Source: Rheinheimera sp. MMS21-TC3 (GTDB lineage: Bacteria; Pseudomonadota; Gammaproteobacteria; Enterobacterales; Alteromonadaceae). Taken from it: 64,000 nt of DNA. Positions 36,235 through 46,041 of the stretch are shown in pieces. How positions within the stretch are numbered: position 1 is the stretch's first letter; every line of letters starts with the position of its first letter. Made by a program: the position numbers and the translations under genes. The notes under the pieces are model-generated. The model did no database searches, was not told the DNA's origin, and worked only from the letters and a program-made list of their open reading frames with translations. The stretch covers positions 682,001 through 746,000 of the forward strand of contig NZ_CP135084.1 of NCBI RefSeq assembly GCF_032229285.1, given 5' to 3'.

Positions 36235-38466
36235 ATGAAAGCTATTTACCTATTAAGTGCTGTTGCGTTAAGCCTCAGCTTTAGTATTAAGGCCGATGAA
36301 GGTCAATGGCAGCCGCATCAAATGCCACAATTACAGCAGCAACTTACTGCTAAAGGTATCCAAATTTCAGGAAAGCAGTTAGCTGATTTAAGCCAATACC
36401 CAATGAATGCTATTGTCGGTTTAGGCTATTGCTCGGCCTCTTTTGTCTCTCCGCAAGGGTTAGTGGTGACAAATCATCATTGTGCTTATAACGCTATACA
36501 GAATAATTCCACTCAAGAGAATAACCTTATCACCAAAGGCTTTTTAGCTAAAACGTTGGCTGAGGAATTACCTGCAGGGCAGCAAGAACGCTTATATATT
36601 ACTGAGTCGGTAACTGACGTGACGGCCAACGTGATTGGAGATTTAGCGGCGGATCTGTCAGGAGAGGCACGCTTTAGCGCTATTGAAGCTAACCGTAAAG
36701 CATTAATAAAAAACTGTGAGGCAGATCCTAATTACCGCTGCTCTGTAGTGAGCTTTCATCATGGATTAGAATATTTTCAAATTAAACAATTAATGTTACA
36801 AGATGTGCGCTTAGTCTATGCACCAGCAGAAGCTATTGGTAACTTTGGTGGTAGTATCGATAATTTTGAATACCCACGCCACACCGGCGACTATACTTTT
36901 TTACGTGCTTATGTCAGCAAAGAAGGTAAGCCAGCGCCTTATTCTATAGACAACGTGCCTTATCAAAGTAAAAACTATTTAAAAGTAAATGCCAGTGGCG
37001 TGCGGCAAAATGACGGCATTATCTTGGCAGGTTATCCAGGTAGTACTAGCCGCTACCGCTTAGCTGATGAAATAGCATTTGCTGCCAATTGGCAATATCC
37101 GGCGCAAGTAAAAACCTATCAACAGATTATTAGCACTATAAATCGTTTAAGTGAGCAAAACCCTGACTTACAAGTAAAGTATGCAGCAACGGTTAAAAGT
37201 TTAGATAATCGGATGAAAAAACTAGAAGGGTTACTAGATGGCTTTAAGGTTACGGATATTCATGGCATTAAATCTACAAGTGAACGGGAGTTATTAAACT
37301 GGATTAACACCGATAGCAGCCGTAAACAGTATCAACAAAGCATTAACTCATTGCAAAGCGTAATTGATGCTCAGCATGCCTTTAGTCAGCAAGTTTATTA
37401 TTTTGAAACGGCGAAACGTAGTGACTTACTTAATACTGCTATTTTACTTTATCGGCTAGCTCAAGAAAGCCAAAAGCCTGATGCTGAAAGAGAAATGGGC
37501 TTTCAGCAGCGGGATATAAGCATGATAAAAAGTCGCTTAGCTAGGATGGAAAGAAGCTTTGATCCAAAAATGGATTTAGCTATTTGGTCCGAACAAGTGG
37601 CTGAGTACTTAGCTCAACTTGATGCAGTACGAGTGCCAGAATTAGATGCAGCCTTAGGCGTTAAGCCAGGTATGAGTCAAGCTGAAGTAAGTGCTAAACT
37701 TGCTGGTTTATATGTAAAAAGCCAGCTTACTAGTACTGCAGGGCGGGAAAGCTGGTTAGGGAAAACACCTGCAGATTTTGCTACTAGCCAAGAGCCCTTT
37801 ATTCGTATTGCTCTTGCTATTGCTGATAAAAATAAAGCCCTAGAACAACAAGAGAAAGAATTAAAAGGCCAGTTACTGGCTGTACGGCCTGCGTATATGC
37901 AAGCGATTATTGCATATAATAAAACCTTAGGTAAGCCAGTGTACCCAGATGCTAATAGAACTTTGCGTATTACTTATGGCTCTGTTGATGGTTATCCGGC
38001 TAAAGATGGCGTTTATAAGACACCATTTACATCGGTACGAGGAATCATTGCTAAACATACTGGCAAAGAGCCATTTAATGCGCCACAGCCATTGATGGCA
38101 GCGTACCAAGCAGGGAAAACTAAAGGCTATTTTTATCAAGATTTGGCAGCTAAACCTCAGCAGCCGTGGTCATGTAAACTATTTAGCTGCCCTAAACCAG
38201 AAGTAAAAGCCTTTAACTCAGTGCCGGTTAACTTTTTATCCAGCGCTGATACTACAGGTGGCAATTCTGGTTCTGCGGTGATGAATGGTAAAGGCGAGTT
38301 AGTAGGCTTAAACTTTGACTCTACTTATGAATCTATTACCAAAGACTGGTATTTTAATCCAGAAATTACCCGTGCCATTCATGTCGATATCCGTTATGTA
38401 TTATGGTTGATGCAATACGTAGACGGTGCACAGAACTTGCTTGCTGAAATGGACATCGTCCAATAG
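36235..38466 (+). CDS. S46 family dipeptidyl-peptidase, probable DPP11
   Basis: A 743-residue secreted dipeptidyl-peptidase. Signal peptide 1-20 (MKAIYLLSAVALSLSFSIKA). The chymotrypsin-like His block is VSPQGLVVTNHHCAYNAI, and the Ser block is TTGGNSGSAVMNGKGELVGL. The residue 18 past the catalytic Ser, which sets specificity in this family (Gly in DPP7, Arg or Ser in DPP11), is Ser, in GLNFDSTYES. This predicts release of dipeptides with Asp or Glu in the second position from peptide N termini. The specificity rule is from published work on DPP7/DPP11; the call here rests on my own count from the Ser. It fits with the glutamate and 5-oxoproline genes of the window. Confidence 0.85.
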   Translation: MKAIYLLSAVALSLSFSIKADEGQWQPHQMPQLQQQLTAKGIQISGKQLADLSQYPMNAIVGLGYCSASFVSPQGLVVTNHHCAYNAIQNNSTQENNLITKGFLAKTLAEELPAGQQERLYITESVTDVTANVIGDLAADLSGEARFSAIEANRKALIKNCEADPNYRCSVVSFHHGLEYFQIKQLMLQDVRLVYAPAEAIGNFGGSIDNFEYPRHTGDYTFLRAYVSKEGKPAPYSIDNVPYQSKNYLKVNASGVRQNDGIILAGYPGSTSRYRLADEIAFAANWQYPAQVKTYQQIISTINRLSEQNPDLQVKYAATVKSLDNRMKKLEGLLDGFKVTDIHGIKSTSERELLNWINTDSSRKQYQQSINSLQSVIDAQHAFSQQVYYFETAKRSDLLNTAILLYRLAQESQKPDAEREMGFQQRDISMIKSRLARMERSFDPKMDLAIWSEQVAEYLAQLDAVRVPELDAALGVKPGMSQAEVSAKLAGLYVKSQLTSTAGRESWLGKTPADFATSQEPFIRIALAIADKNKALEQQEKELKGQLLAVRPAYMQAIIAYNKTLGKPVYPDANRTLRITYGSVDGYPAKDGVYKTPFTSVRGIIAKHTGKEPFNAPQPLMAAYQAGKTKGYFYQDLAAKPQQPWSCKLFSCPKPEVKAFNSVPVNFLSSADTTGGNSGSAVMNGKGELVGLNFDSTYESITKDWYFNPEITRAIHVDIRYVLWLMQYVDGAQNLLAEMDIVQ

Positions 38467-38538
38467 AATAGCCGGACAGGGCATTAACATTATAGACTTA
38501 ATGCCCTATTCCTACCCTAACTGATAATTCGAGACAAT

Positions 38539-38850
38539 ATGCGCTGGTTTAGTCGTTTTGCTCTAGTGTGTTATTTGTGCCTACTGTGTACGCCGCAAGC
38601 TTTTGCCGTACAAGATTTGCGCTTATCGCCGTTAGCAGAAAATCAACTACAAGCACTGTTATCAAATGTTGCTAGTGCAAACCATGACCAGTCAACGCAA
38701 ACGGATAATCAACCGCCAACTGGGTCACCAGCTAATGATTTAATTGTTTTAATACCAGCCTGTTATGGTAGCAGTATTGCACTAGTGCCATGCTATCAAT
38801 TTATACCTTTTCAGCCGCAGCAAGCGCGTGCCCCACCTTTAACTACTTAA
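38539..38850 (+). CDS. Small secreted hypothetical protein
   Basis: A 103-residue protein with a signal peptide (MRWFSRFALVCYLCLLCTPQ, cut after AFA). The mature part has an acidic/Gln-rich middle (residues about 35-65) and two cysteines near the end (PACYGSSIALVPCYQF), possibly a disulfide. No family is recognised. It lies between the S46 peptidase and secF, each about 70 to 130 bases away. Confidence 0.55.
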   Translation: MRWFSRFALVCYLCLLCTPQAFAVQDLRLSPLAENQLQALLSNVASANHDQSTQTDNQPPTGSPANDLIVLIPACYGSSIALVPCYQFIPFQPQQARAPPLTT

Positions 38851-38978
38851 CTTATTTAATTTCGAACTTATTGTAAATAAGTTGTTGATTTTTATGCTGT
38901 TGCGGCTGTGCTGTAGCAATATTAGTTTATAGATAACGGCTGTGCTTGGTTTAGGCTAAGCGCGGGCGAGGTAGTGTT

Positions 38979-39926
38979 ATGCAAGTATTTAATTTTTCTC
39001 AACCATTAAATTTTATGGGTTATAAAGGGGTTGCCGTATCGTTATCGGCAGTATTAATAATAGCGGCATTATTATGTATTGCTATAAAAGGGGTAAATTG
39101 GGGTTTAGATTTTACCGGTGGTACTGTTATTGAAGTGAATTTTCAGCAAGCAGCCGATTTGCCGCAAGTTAGGCAAACATTGAGTCAGGCTGGCTATACG
39201 GATGCTATAGTGCAGCTATTTGGCACTAGCCGCGATGTGCTAATCCGTATTCCACTACAGCTAGATAAAGAGCAAGCAGAAGTTGGCCAAGCTATCTTAG
39301 CTGCGCTTAATGTAGATGGTGCAGCGCAAGTAGAAATGCGCCGGATTGAGTTTGTTGGCCCCAGTGTGGGTGATGAGCTAAAAAATGAAGGCGGCTTAGC
39401 CATGTTGATCGCGCTATTAGGTATTTTAGCTTATGTTGCTATGCGCTTTGAATGGCGGCTATCAGTAGGCGCAGTTGTAGCATTAATACACGATGTGATT
39501 TTAACAGTGGGTCTGTTCTCATGGTTACAAATAGAGTTCGATTTAACGGTTTTAGCGGCAATATTAGCTTTAATCGGCTATTCAATAAATGACACTATAG
39601 TGGTGTTTGATCGTATTAGAGAGCAGTTTCGTAAGTTACGTGATACCAGTCCTGCAGAAGTGATTAACGATGCCATAACTTCTACCTTAAATCGAACTGT
39701 AATAACGTCGTTAACAACGGCTTTAGTATTAGTGGTTTTATACTTTAAAGGCGGTGCTTTAATTCATGGTTTTGCCACCGCGCTTTTATTTGGCATTGCG
39801 GTAGGTACTTATTCTTCAATTTATATTGCCAGTGCTATAGCTTATATATTGGGTATAAGTCGTGAAGACATGTTGCCGCCGGCGATACCTAGTGATGAAG
39901 TAGATAATGATGGTGCTGTATTATAG
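38979..39926 (+). CDS. secF: Protein translocase subunit SecF, without adjacent secD
   Basis: A 315-residue SecF: TM1, the first periplasmic domain with GLDFTGGTVIEVNF, then five further spans with the family blocks DVILTVGLFSWLQIEFDLT, AILALIGYSINDTIVVFDR and LNRTVITSLTTALVL. SecDF pulls translocated proteins across the inner membrane using proton motive force. Normally secF follows secD (and yajC); here no secD precedes it (the gene before is a 103-residue hypothetical, with 128 bases between). This may be a second, solitary copy. SD-like GCGAGG lies before the ATG. Confidence 0.92.
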   Translation: MQVFNFSQPLNFMGYKGVAVSLSAVLIIAALLCIAIKGVNWGLDFTGGTVIEVNFQQAADLPQVRQTLSQAGYTDAIVQLFGTSRDVLIRIPLQLDKEQAEVGQAILAALNVDGAAQVEMRRIEFVGPSVGDELKNEGGLAMLIALLGILAYVAMRFEWRLSVGAVVALIHDVILTVGLFSWLQIEFDLTVLAAILALIGYSINDTIVVFDRIREQFRKLRDTSPAEVINDAITSTLNRTVITSLTTALVLVVLYFKGGALIHGFATALLFGIAVGTYSSIYIASAIAYILGISREDMLPPAIPSDEVDNDGAVL

Positions 39927-39939
39927 TTTTCTTATGTAA

Positions 39940-39973
39940 ATTTTAGGCTGTAACTAAGGCTGCAGCCTAAAAT
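39940..39973 (+). terminator. Hairpin after secF
   Basis: ATTTTAGGCTG / CAGCCTAAAAT, perfect 11-base stem with a 12-base loop, 13 bases past the secF stop; T run absent, so moderate support. Confidence 0.55.
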
Positions 39974-40069
39974 GTTAAATGAATTCAATATCTAAGTAAG
40001 CATTTAGCTATAAGCTAAGCTACAATAAGTTTATACCCACCTGTTTTAACTCAGTAAAAGGACATCTTT

Positions 40070-41476
40070 ATGTCGCTAGATGCAACATTGCAGTTTGTTG
40101 GGGCAGCTCAGCAAGTTACCGGCTCTTGTTATCTTATCAAACATAACAATAAACAGATTTTACTCGATTGCGGCATGGTACAAGGCGGCGATCAGGTGCG
40201 GGAGTGGCATAGTTTTCAGTTTAGTTTTAAGCCCAAAGATATTGATATTGTTATCCTATCTCATGTGCACATCGACCATAGCGGTCTGTTACCTTTATTG
40301 GTTGCCCGTGGTTTTAATGGCAAAGTTTTCTGTACGCCTAGTTCGGCAGAGTTATTGCCTATTTTATTAAAAGATTCGGTCCATTTATATTTAAAAGATT
40401 TGGAGTGGAAAAATAAAAAGGCAGCAAGAGCAGGCAAGAAAATTCAACCAGCTCAATTAACGCTACAAGATGCTGAACGAGTTGAGAAGCTTTGCCAACC
40501 GGTTCCTTATAAAAAACGGCTAGTTCCTATGCCCGGTTTAGAGCTAGAATTTGCCGATGCCGGGCATATCTTAGGCTCGGCAATAGTACAACTATGGCTA
40601 AAAGGTCATAAGAGTATGCGTAAACTCGTATTTTCAGGCGACTTAGGTAACCCAACCACAGTATTAATGTACGATCCTGCTGAAATAGGTCTGGCCGATG
40701 TAGTCTTAATGGAAAGCACTTATGGTGATCGTGATCATAAGAATATTGAAAATACAGTCCAAGAATTGACCGACGTTTTAGCACAAGCCCATCGTGATGG
40801 TGGCAATGTGTTTATTCCTGCTTTTGCTTTAGGCCGCACCCAAGAAATATTATATTATTTAGCACTTTTACATCATCAAGGTAAATTGCCGCAGCGACTT
40901 ATCTTTTTAGATAGCCCTATGGCTATTAGAGTGACAGAAGTTTACAACAAATATTTAACTCGGTTAGAGCAGAAAGATTTAGCCGCTATAGGCTTTAAAC
41001 CAGGTATGCAGTTACAAGACTTACTGCCTATGCTGCGCCTGACTGAAAAAGTTGAGGATTCAATGGCAATTAATCGGATTAGCCAAGGCGCCATTATTAT
41101 TGCTGGCAGTGGTATGTGTAATGGCGGTCGAATTGTTCATCACTTAAAGCATAATTTGTGGAAAAACTCGAATCACCTAATATTTGTTGGTTTTCAGGTT
41201 AATGGCACCTTAGGGCGACGACTAGTAAATGGTGAGAAGCGTATCAAGCTATTTGGTCAAGATATTGTAGTTAAAGCACAAATACACACTTTAGGTGGCT
41301 TTTCAGCTCATGCTGGGCAGTCTGAATTATTAGCATGGGCCAAAGCCATTGGTGGCCAACCACAGTTTTATTTAGTCCATGGTGAAATTGAAGCCCAACA
41401 AGCATTACAAGTTAAGTTAGAGGAGTTAGGAATATCAGCTGAGATCCCTGCTAAGGGTGATGTTATTACCTTATAG
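40070..41476 (+). CDS. Metallo-beta-lactamase/beta-CASP RNase-like protein
   Basis: A 468-residue MBL-fold nuclease of the CPSF-73-like group. The zinc motif is LSHVHIDHSGLLPLL (His-x-His-x-Asp-His); other ligands come from ADAGHILGSAIV and VFSGDLG. The beta-CASP domain has ESTYGDRDH, and AGSGMCNGGRIVHHL, and the RMMBL tail has QIHTLGGFSAHAGQ. Such proteins act as RNA exonucleases or endonucleases in the cytoplasm. It is free-standing with a weak upstream spacing to secF. Confidence 0.88.
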   Translation: MSLDATLQFVGAAQQVTGSCYLIKHNNKQILLDCGMVQGGDQVREWHSFQFSFKPKDIDIVILSHVHIDHSGLLPLLVARGFNGKVFCTPSSAELLPILLKDSVHLYLKDLEWKNKKAARAGKKIQPAQLTLQDAERVEKLCQPVPYKKRLVPMPGLELEFADAGHILGSAIVQLWLKGHKSMRKLVFSGDLGNPTTVLMYDPAEIGLADVVLMESTYGDRDHKNIENTVQELTDVLAQAHRDGGNVFIPAFALGRTQEILYYLALLHHQGKLPQRLIFLDSPMAIRVTEVYNKYLTRLEQKDLAAIGFKPGMQLQDLLPMLRLTEKVEDSMAINRISQGAIIIAGSGMCNGGRIVHHLKHNLWKNSNHLIFVGFQVNGTLGRRLVNGEKRIKLFGQDIVVKAQIHTLGGFSAHAGQSELLAWAKAIGGQPQFYLVHGEIEAQQALQVKLEELGISAEIPAKGDVITL

Positions 41477-41616
41477 TTAGCCGAGGTTTCTTTTTCGAAT
41501 TTTGTGCTTCGAAGTATCATACTTTATATTGTAGAAGGTAAAAAAACTGTTGCTAGGAGTTTAAATAGCCGTAGAATATGCAGCCTCTTGGCGTTAGGTA
41601 AAGATGACAACAAAAC

Positions 41617-41937
41617 ATGAAACTAACAAAAACTTGCCGTAAGCTTGATGGCTATACCCAAAAAGCAGTAGCACTGGTAGAGGAGCAAGCTAAGGTTAAC
41701 ATTGCTGGTTTTGTGTCACTGACTTATACCGCTAGCTTTAATAACTTTCCTGCAAGTTTACGGGTAGTTTGTCTTTTTACTGACGATATTGCATTAGGGG
41801 TTGCTAAAGCCGCTGGGGCAGAGCAACTATTACAAAAGCTGCTGCACAAACAAATGTTTAAAGTAGGCTTTATACTGAAAGATGCCCGTCACAATGTTAT
41901 ATTGCAAAGTGTCACGCCTGCAATTATTGCAAATTAA
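41617..41937 (+). CDS. Conserved gammaproteobacterial protein (often labelled Fis-like)
   Basis: A 106-residue cytoplasmic protein with the pattern found in small proteins of this group: KLDGYTQKAVALVEEQAKV, IAGFVSLTYTASFNNFPASL, VVCLFTDDIALGVAKAAGAE and LLHKQMFKVGFILKDARHNV. These are frequently named Fis family regulators in annotation, but no helix-turn-helix is evident, so that name should not be trusted. It precedes the glycosyltransferase by 17 bases. Confidence 0.6.
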   Translation: MKLTKTCRKLDGYTQKAVALVEEQAKVNIAGFVSLTYTASFNNFPASLRVVCLFTDDIALGVAKAAGAEQLLQKLLHKQMFKVGFILKDARHNVILQSVTPAIIAN

Positions 41938-41954
41938 AATTTCTAAGTTGTCTG

Positions 41955-43106
41955 ATGCTTAATATATATATAATTTATCGTGCTATGTTTGACGCTAAAG
42001 GTAACATGCACACCATTGGCGGTATTGAAAACTACCTATTAAATTTATGCGCTATCTTTAACAGCCAAGGCTGGCATTGTCATATTGTTCAGCCAGCTAA
42101 AAAAGCATTTTCACTAACTCAACATAACTTTACATTACACGGTGTTACTACTGGTTTATATCGAGGTAATTTAAAAAAATATGCATTAGCAAACTGGGTC
42201 CGAAAGCAGATTGATTGTGAAAACAGTAATCAAAATCGTAATAACTCTATTGTAATATTTGCTACCGACTCTTACTCAGTGAAAATGGTTAACTATAACA
42301 GTTTAGCTATTCAGCATGGCGTGTCTTGGGATAAGCCAACTAATTCAACACAATCTTTATCGCAATATTTTTTCTCGTCAATTAAACAGTATAAGTACTT
42401 ATCATATATTAAAGCAGATAGTCGTTTAGTTTGTGTTGATCATAATTTTGTAAATTGGTATCGCACTTGGTTTAATACTGCAGGGCAAGATATAAAGGTT
42501 ATTTATAATTTTTATGATAACAAAATTAGCGAAGCTGAGTTTGCAGAAAAATGGTCTGATACTAAGTCTATTACCAATATTATTATTGCTCGGCGCTTTG
42601 TTGACTATCGCGGTATTAAATTGATAGCCCCTATTATTAAGCAGCTATTACCTAAGTACAATATTCAAGTAAGTTTTGCTGGTGACGGGCCTTTAAAACC
42701 GTATTTGACTGAAATGTTTTCCCAGCAACCGCAGGTTAAACTTATCGAGTATGGTGTTGATGACAGTTTTAACGTCCATAAAAGCCAGCATATCGCTATT
42801 ATTCCAACTTTAGGCTCTGAAGGTACTTCGCTGTCAATGATAGAAGCTATGGCAGCAGGTTGCCTAGTTATAAGTAGTAATGTCGGCGGTTTATCTAATA
42901 TTATTATTGATGGCTGTAATGGTCGACTATTAATGCCAAGTAGCCAGCAATTTAGCCAAGCGCTAACTGCTAGTTTAAATAACCCTGAGCAAAGTAAAGC
43001 CATGGCTTATAACGGCTTAAAATCTATTGAACATTCTTGCTCAAAAGAAAACTGGACAAGGCAGTGGCTTGATACTATAAAAACATTGTCTGAAACTAGT
43101 TTATAA
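41955..43106 (+). CDS. Glycosyltransferase family 4 protein
   Basis: A 383-residue GT-B fold retaining glycosyltransferase. The N-terminal part includes HTIGGIENYLLNLC (Gly-Gly-x-Glu loop), and the C-terminal lobe has FAGDGPLKPYL and EGTSLSMIEAMAAG with the E-x7-E motif, then VGGLSNIIIDG. Sugar donor and acceptor are unknown; surface polysaccharide or glycolipid is usual. It stands alone apart from the small gene before it. Confidence 0.88.
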   Translation: MLNIYIIYRAMFDAKGNMHTIGGIENYLLNLCAIFNSQGWHCHIVQPAKKAFSLTQHNFTLHGVTTGLYRGNLKKYALANWVRKQIDCENSNQNRNNSIVIFATDSYSVKMVNYNSLAIQHGVSWDKPTNSTQSLSQYFFSSIKQYKYLSYIKADSRLVCVDHNFVNWYRTWFNTAGQDIKVIYNFYDNKISEAEFAEKWSDTKSITNIIIARRFVDYRGIKLIAPIIKQLLPKYNIQVSFAGDGPLKPYLTEMFSQQPQVKLIEYGVDDSFNVHKSQHIAIIPTLGSEGTSLSMIEAMAAGCLVISSNVGGLSNIIIDGCNGRLLMPSSQQFSQALTASLNNPEQSKAMAYNGLKSIEHSCSKENWTRQWLDTIKTLSETSL

Positions 43107-43110
43107 CTAT

Positions 43111-43710
43111 TTAGCCATTGTTTATTCTGTTAAGACTATGATGCAAAAAGCATTGCTTACTATGGCTATTAATTAAACCGCAGGCTTGTAAGTAAGCGTA
43201 GCAAATAGTAGAGCCAAAAAAGGTAAAGCCGCGCTGCTTTAAGTCGGCACTTATTTTATCTGATAGGGCAGAGGTCGCAGGGGCTACTGTTGTGTCATCA
43301 ACCTGATTCATTATTGGTTTATTACCAACAAAATCCCAAATGTACTGGCTAAAACTGCCAAACTGCTGTTGAATGGCAATAAAAGCTTGCGCATTATTGA
43401 TAGCGGCTTTTATTTTTGCTCTGTGGCGAATAATAGTGTCATTTTGCATTAGCTGTTCAACTTTAGCGGCATTAAATTGGGCAACTTGATTCACATCAAA
43501 ATTAGCGAAAGCCTTCCTATAACCATCACGTCTTTTTAATATGGTGTACCAGTTTAAGCCGGCTTGGGCAGACTCTAGTATAATAAATTCAAACAGCTTG
43601 TGATCATCATAAACCGGTACTGCCCATTCTTCATCATGGTACTTAACGTAATCGGCTTTAGTGCAATCTAACCATGCGCAACGTGTAGGGCGAACAGAAT
43701 TTATCGTCAT
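43111..43710 (-). CDS. tag: DNA-3-methyladenine glycosylase I
   Basis: A 199-residue base-excision repair glycosylase removing 3-methyladenine. Family segments: TRCAWLDCTKADYVKYHDEEW (zinc Cys region near residue 12), LFEFIILESAQAGLNWYTIL, WDFVGNKPI, and the C-terminal GSTICYAYLQACGLIN SHS, with the zinc His and Cys. Convergent with the glycosyltransferase, stops five bases apart. Confidence 0.95.
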   Translation of the reverse strand: MTINSVRPTRCAWLDCTKADYVKYHDEEWAVPVYDDHKLFEFIILESAQAGLNWYTILKRRDGYRKAFANFDVNQVAQFNAAKVEQLMQNDTIIRHRAKIKAAINNAQAFIAIQQQFGSFSQYIWDFVGNKPIMNQVDDTTVAPATSALSDKISADLKQRGFTFFGSTICYAYLQACGLINSHSKQCFLHHSLNRINNG

Positions 43711-43864
43711 AACGTTTTCCTTGTAAGGACTCTATTTAAGCATAGTAAAAGTTAGCTAACTAGTTTGCTAAACATAACGGCTGTTATATTTGCTTGCAAT
43801 TGATTGATATCGCAAATTCACAAAAATGATAAGATAACAAAAAGTAAATAAATAGGGATTATCA

Positions 43865-44803
43865 ATGCAGTTAATTGTTACCGCAATTAGTAAGGCTTAC
43901 GCTACCGTTCAGGCGGTGCAGCAAGTCAGTTTTCAAATTAATAGTGGCGAAATATTTGCATTATTAGGGCCAAATGGCGCCGGTAAGTCATCCATTATTC
44001 GCATGTTAGTGGGAATGACCCAGCCTGATAGTGGCAGTATTATGATTAGCTACCAAGATCAGCATTATGATCATGTGCCACGGCGGTTGCTAGGTTATTT
44101 ACCTGAGGATCGCGGGCTTTATGCGGATAAAAGTATTGAAAAAAATCTGCTGTATTTAGCGCAGCTACATGGCATCTCTAAGTCTGAAGCGCTTAACGAG
44201 ATGGAGCAATGGCTAGAGGTGTTTGAATTAACCGATCGGCGCCATGATGAATTAAAGCAGCTGTCTAAAGGTAACCAACAAAAAGTGCAATTAATAGCGG
44301 CTGTGCTGCATAAGCCTGCACTAGTGATTTTAGATGAGCCTTTTTCCGGTTTAGATCCAGTTAATCAAGAAAAAGTGGTTGAGTTTTTACGCCAACTTAA
44401 AGCTCGAGGTATGACGGTTATTTTAAGTGCTCACCAAATGGCATTAGTTGAAAAACTGGCTGATCACATGCTGTTAATGGCGCAAGGCCAAGTTATTTTA
44501 GCCGGTACATTAGAGAAGATTAAAAGCCAAAGCCAAGAGCAAAAACAAATGAAAGTCGCCTTTAGTACAAAGGTCGCTCAAGAGCAGCTAGAAGCCTTAT
44601 CTGCGGTAGAGCAGGTTGCCTCTATTAATGCTCAGCAATGGCTGCTAACCCTAAACCAAGCGGTTGGCGTATCTGACTGCCTAGAGCAGTTATTACAAGT
44701 TGCTGAATTAACGCAGGTGGAAATGGTTACGACTGACTTACATCAATTGTATTTAGCTGCCATGGCTAAGCATCAGCACTCTGGAACTGAGGGGGTAGTA
44801 TGA
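43865..44803 (+). CDS. ABC transporter ATP-binding protein (NatA-like)
   Basis: A 312-residue nucleotide-binding subunit. Walker A is LGPNGAGKSSIIRML, the signature LSKGNQQKVQL, Walker B LVILDEPFSGLDPVNQ, with Q-loop and H-switch SAHQ. An extra C-terminal domain (about 230-312) is typical for exporters with ABC-2 permeases. Translationally coupled to the permease gene by an ATGA overlap. Substrate unknown; NatAB homologues move sodium. Confidence 0.88.
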   Translation: MQLIVTAISKAYATVQAVQQVSFQINSGEIFALLGPNGAGKSSIIRMLVGMTQPDSGSIMISYQDQHYDHVPRRLLGYLPEDRGLYADKSIEKNLLYLAQLHGISKSEALNEMEQWLEVFELTDRRHDELKQLSKGNQQKVQLIAAVLHKPALVILDEPFSGLDPVNQEKVVEFLRQLKARGMTVILSAHQMALVEKLADHMLLMAQGQVILAGTLEKIKSQSQEQKQMKVAFSTKVAQEQLEALSAVEQVASINAQQWLLTLNQAVGVSDCLEQLLQVAELTQVEMVTTDLHQLYLAAMAKHQHSGTEGVV

Positions 44804-45978
44804 TTTCTCGGCAAAGTTTAGTTGTTGCACGTTGGGAGTTCTTGCGATTTTTCAAATGGAAACAGCAGCTTATCTCTTATTTGTTGATGTTAGGTATCTT
44901 TGCTGCTGTGGCATCATGGAGTTATTTCACTGATGAAAGTCGTCAGCAGTATCGCATAGCCGTGCCTGCCGATTTTGCTATTGAAAACACCGAGCAATTT
45001 CAGTTTCAGCGCCCTAGCATTGATTTTTCTGCTCAGTTAGAACAAATGCAAGCAGATGATTCTTGGCATGCCATTTTGACAAAGCAAGAAGATAAAGTGA
45101 GCATTCATACCTTAACCGGAAAAAAATGGTTAAGTCAGTTAGAGCAAGTGTTGTTGCAGCATTACCGTAAAGATACAGCCAATAAGTTAGGGCTTACAGC
45201 CGAGCAACTGCTGCAATTAGAACAGCCGATTAGCATTAAAACCGAATTTTTAGATCAATCTTATAAAGGCAAAGATGCACCTGAAAAAATGGTCGCTATT
45301 GGTATGCTGATTTTGCTGTTTGTAGGTTTAACCACCGTATTTGGTTATATGCTTACTAGTATAACGGCAGAAAAGCAGCAGCGGGTTACTGAACAGCTTT
45401 ATGCCATATTAACACCACAACAATGGATGGATGGCAAGGTGTTAGGCCATAGCTTTAGTGCCTTAAAATCTATGCTGACGTCAGGCTTAATTATGTTAGT
45501 AAGCACGATTGTTATTAGCGTCTTTTCTAAAAATCAGTTTGATTTAAGCTGGCTAGATGTCAGTGTCATACTTTGGTTGTTGCCGTTTTCATTATTAGGT
45601 GTCGTGCTATGTGCAAGCTTTATGGGCGCTATTGCAGCCTCGATTGATGATCCTAATACCAGCGGTAAAAGTGCGGTGATGATGCTGACTTGGCTACCTA
45701 TGGTATTTACCTTTTTTGTTATCGACAGCCCTGCAGGTTGGGCCATGACGCTATTGAGCTTTTTTCCTTTAACCTCATTTGCGGCTATGCCTGTAAAAAT
45801 GACAATGGTAGATATCAGTTGGTGGCAGCCGCTGCTATCCTTAGTATTACTCTTTGCTTCAGTTTGGTGGATGCGTCGTGTTGCGGGGCGAGTATTTCTT
45901 CGAGGAATGCAGCTATATGGCAAAGAGCCAAGCTGGACAGAGATAGTGCGCTGGGCGCTTAGTAATAAAACCGATTAA
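44800..45978 (+). CDS. ABC-2 type permease (NatB-like)
   Basis: A 392-residue permease: an N-terminal membrane span (about 24-42), a large periplasmic domain (about 45-170), then five spans, with GYMLTSITAEKQQRVTEQL and AMTLLSFFPLTSFAAMPVK as in NatB/ABC-2 permeases. It forms an efflux unit with the upstream ATPase gene. A hairpin follows. Confidence 0.85.
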   Translation: MISRQSLVVARWEFLRFFKWKQQLISYLLMLGIFAAVASWSYFTDESRQQYRIAVPADFAIENTEQFQFQRPSIDFSAQLEQMQADDSWHAILTKQEDKVSIHTLTGKKWLSQLEQVLLQHYRKDTANKLGLTAEQLLQLEQPISIKTEFLDQSYKGKDAPEKMVAIGMLILLFVGLTTVFGYMLTSITAEKQQRVTEQLYAILTPQQWMDGKVLGHSFSALKSMLTSGLIMLVSTIVISVFSKNQFDLSWLDVSVILWLLPFSLLGVVLCASFMGAIAASIDDPNTSGKSAVMMLTWLPMVFTFFVIDSPAGWAMTLLSFFPLTSFAAMPVKMTMVDISWWQPLLSLVLLFASVWWMRRVAGRVFLRGMQLYGKEPSWTEIVRWALSNKTD

Positions 45979-45988
45979 GCGGTAAAGG

Positions 45989-46026
45989 CCGCTAGCTTGA
46001 GATTATTTTCAATGTCAGGCTAGCGG
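45989..46026. terminator. Hairpin between convergent genes
   Basis: CCGCTAGCTTGA pairs with TCAGGCTAGCGG (one G-T pair), between the ABC permease stop and the convergent XRE gene stop. Bidirectional terminator, without strong T runs. Confidence 0.5.
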
Positions 46027-46041
46027 TGTGTTTCTTTGTAA

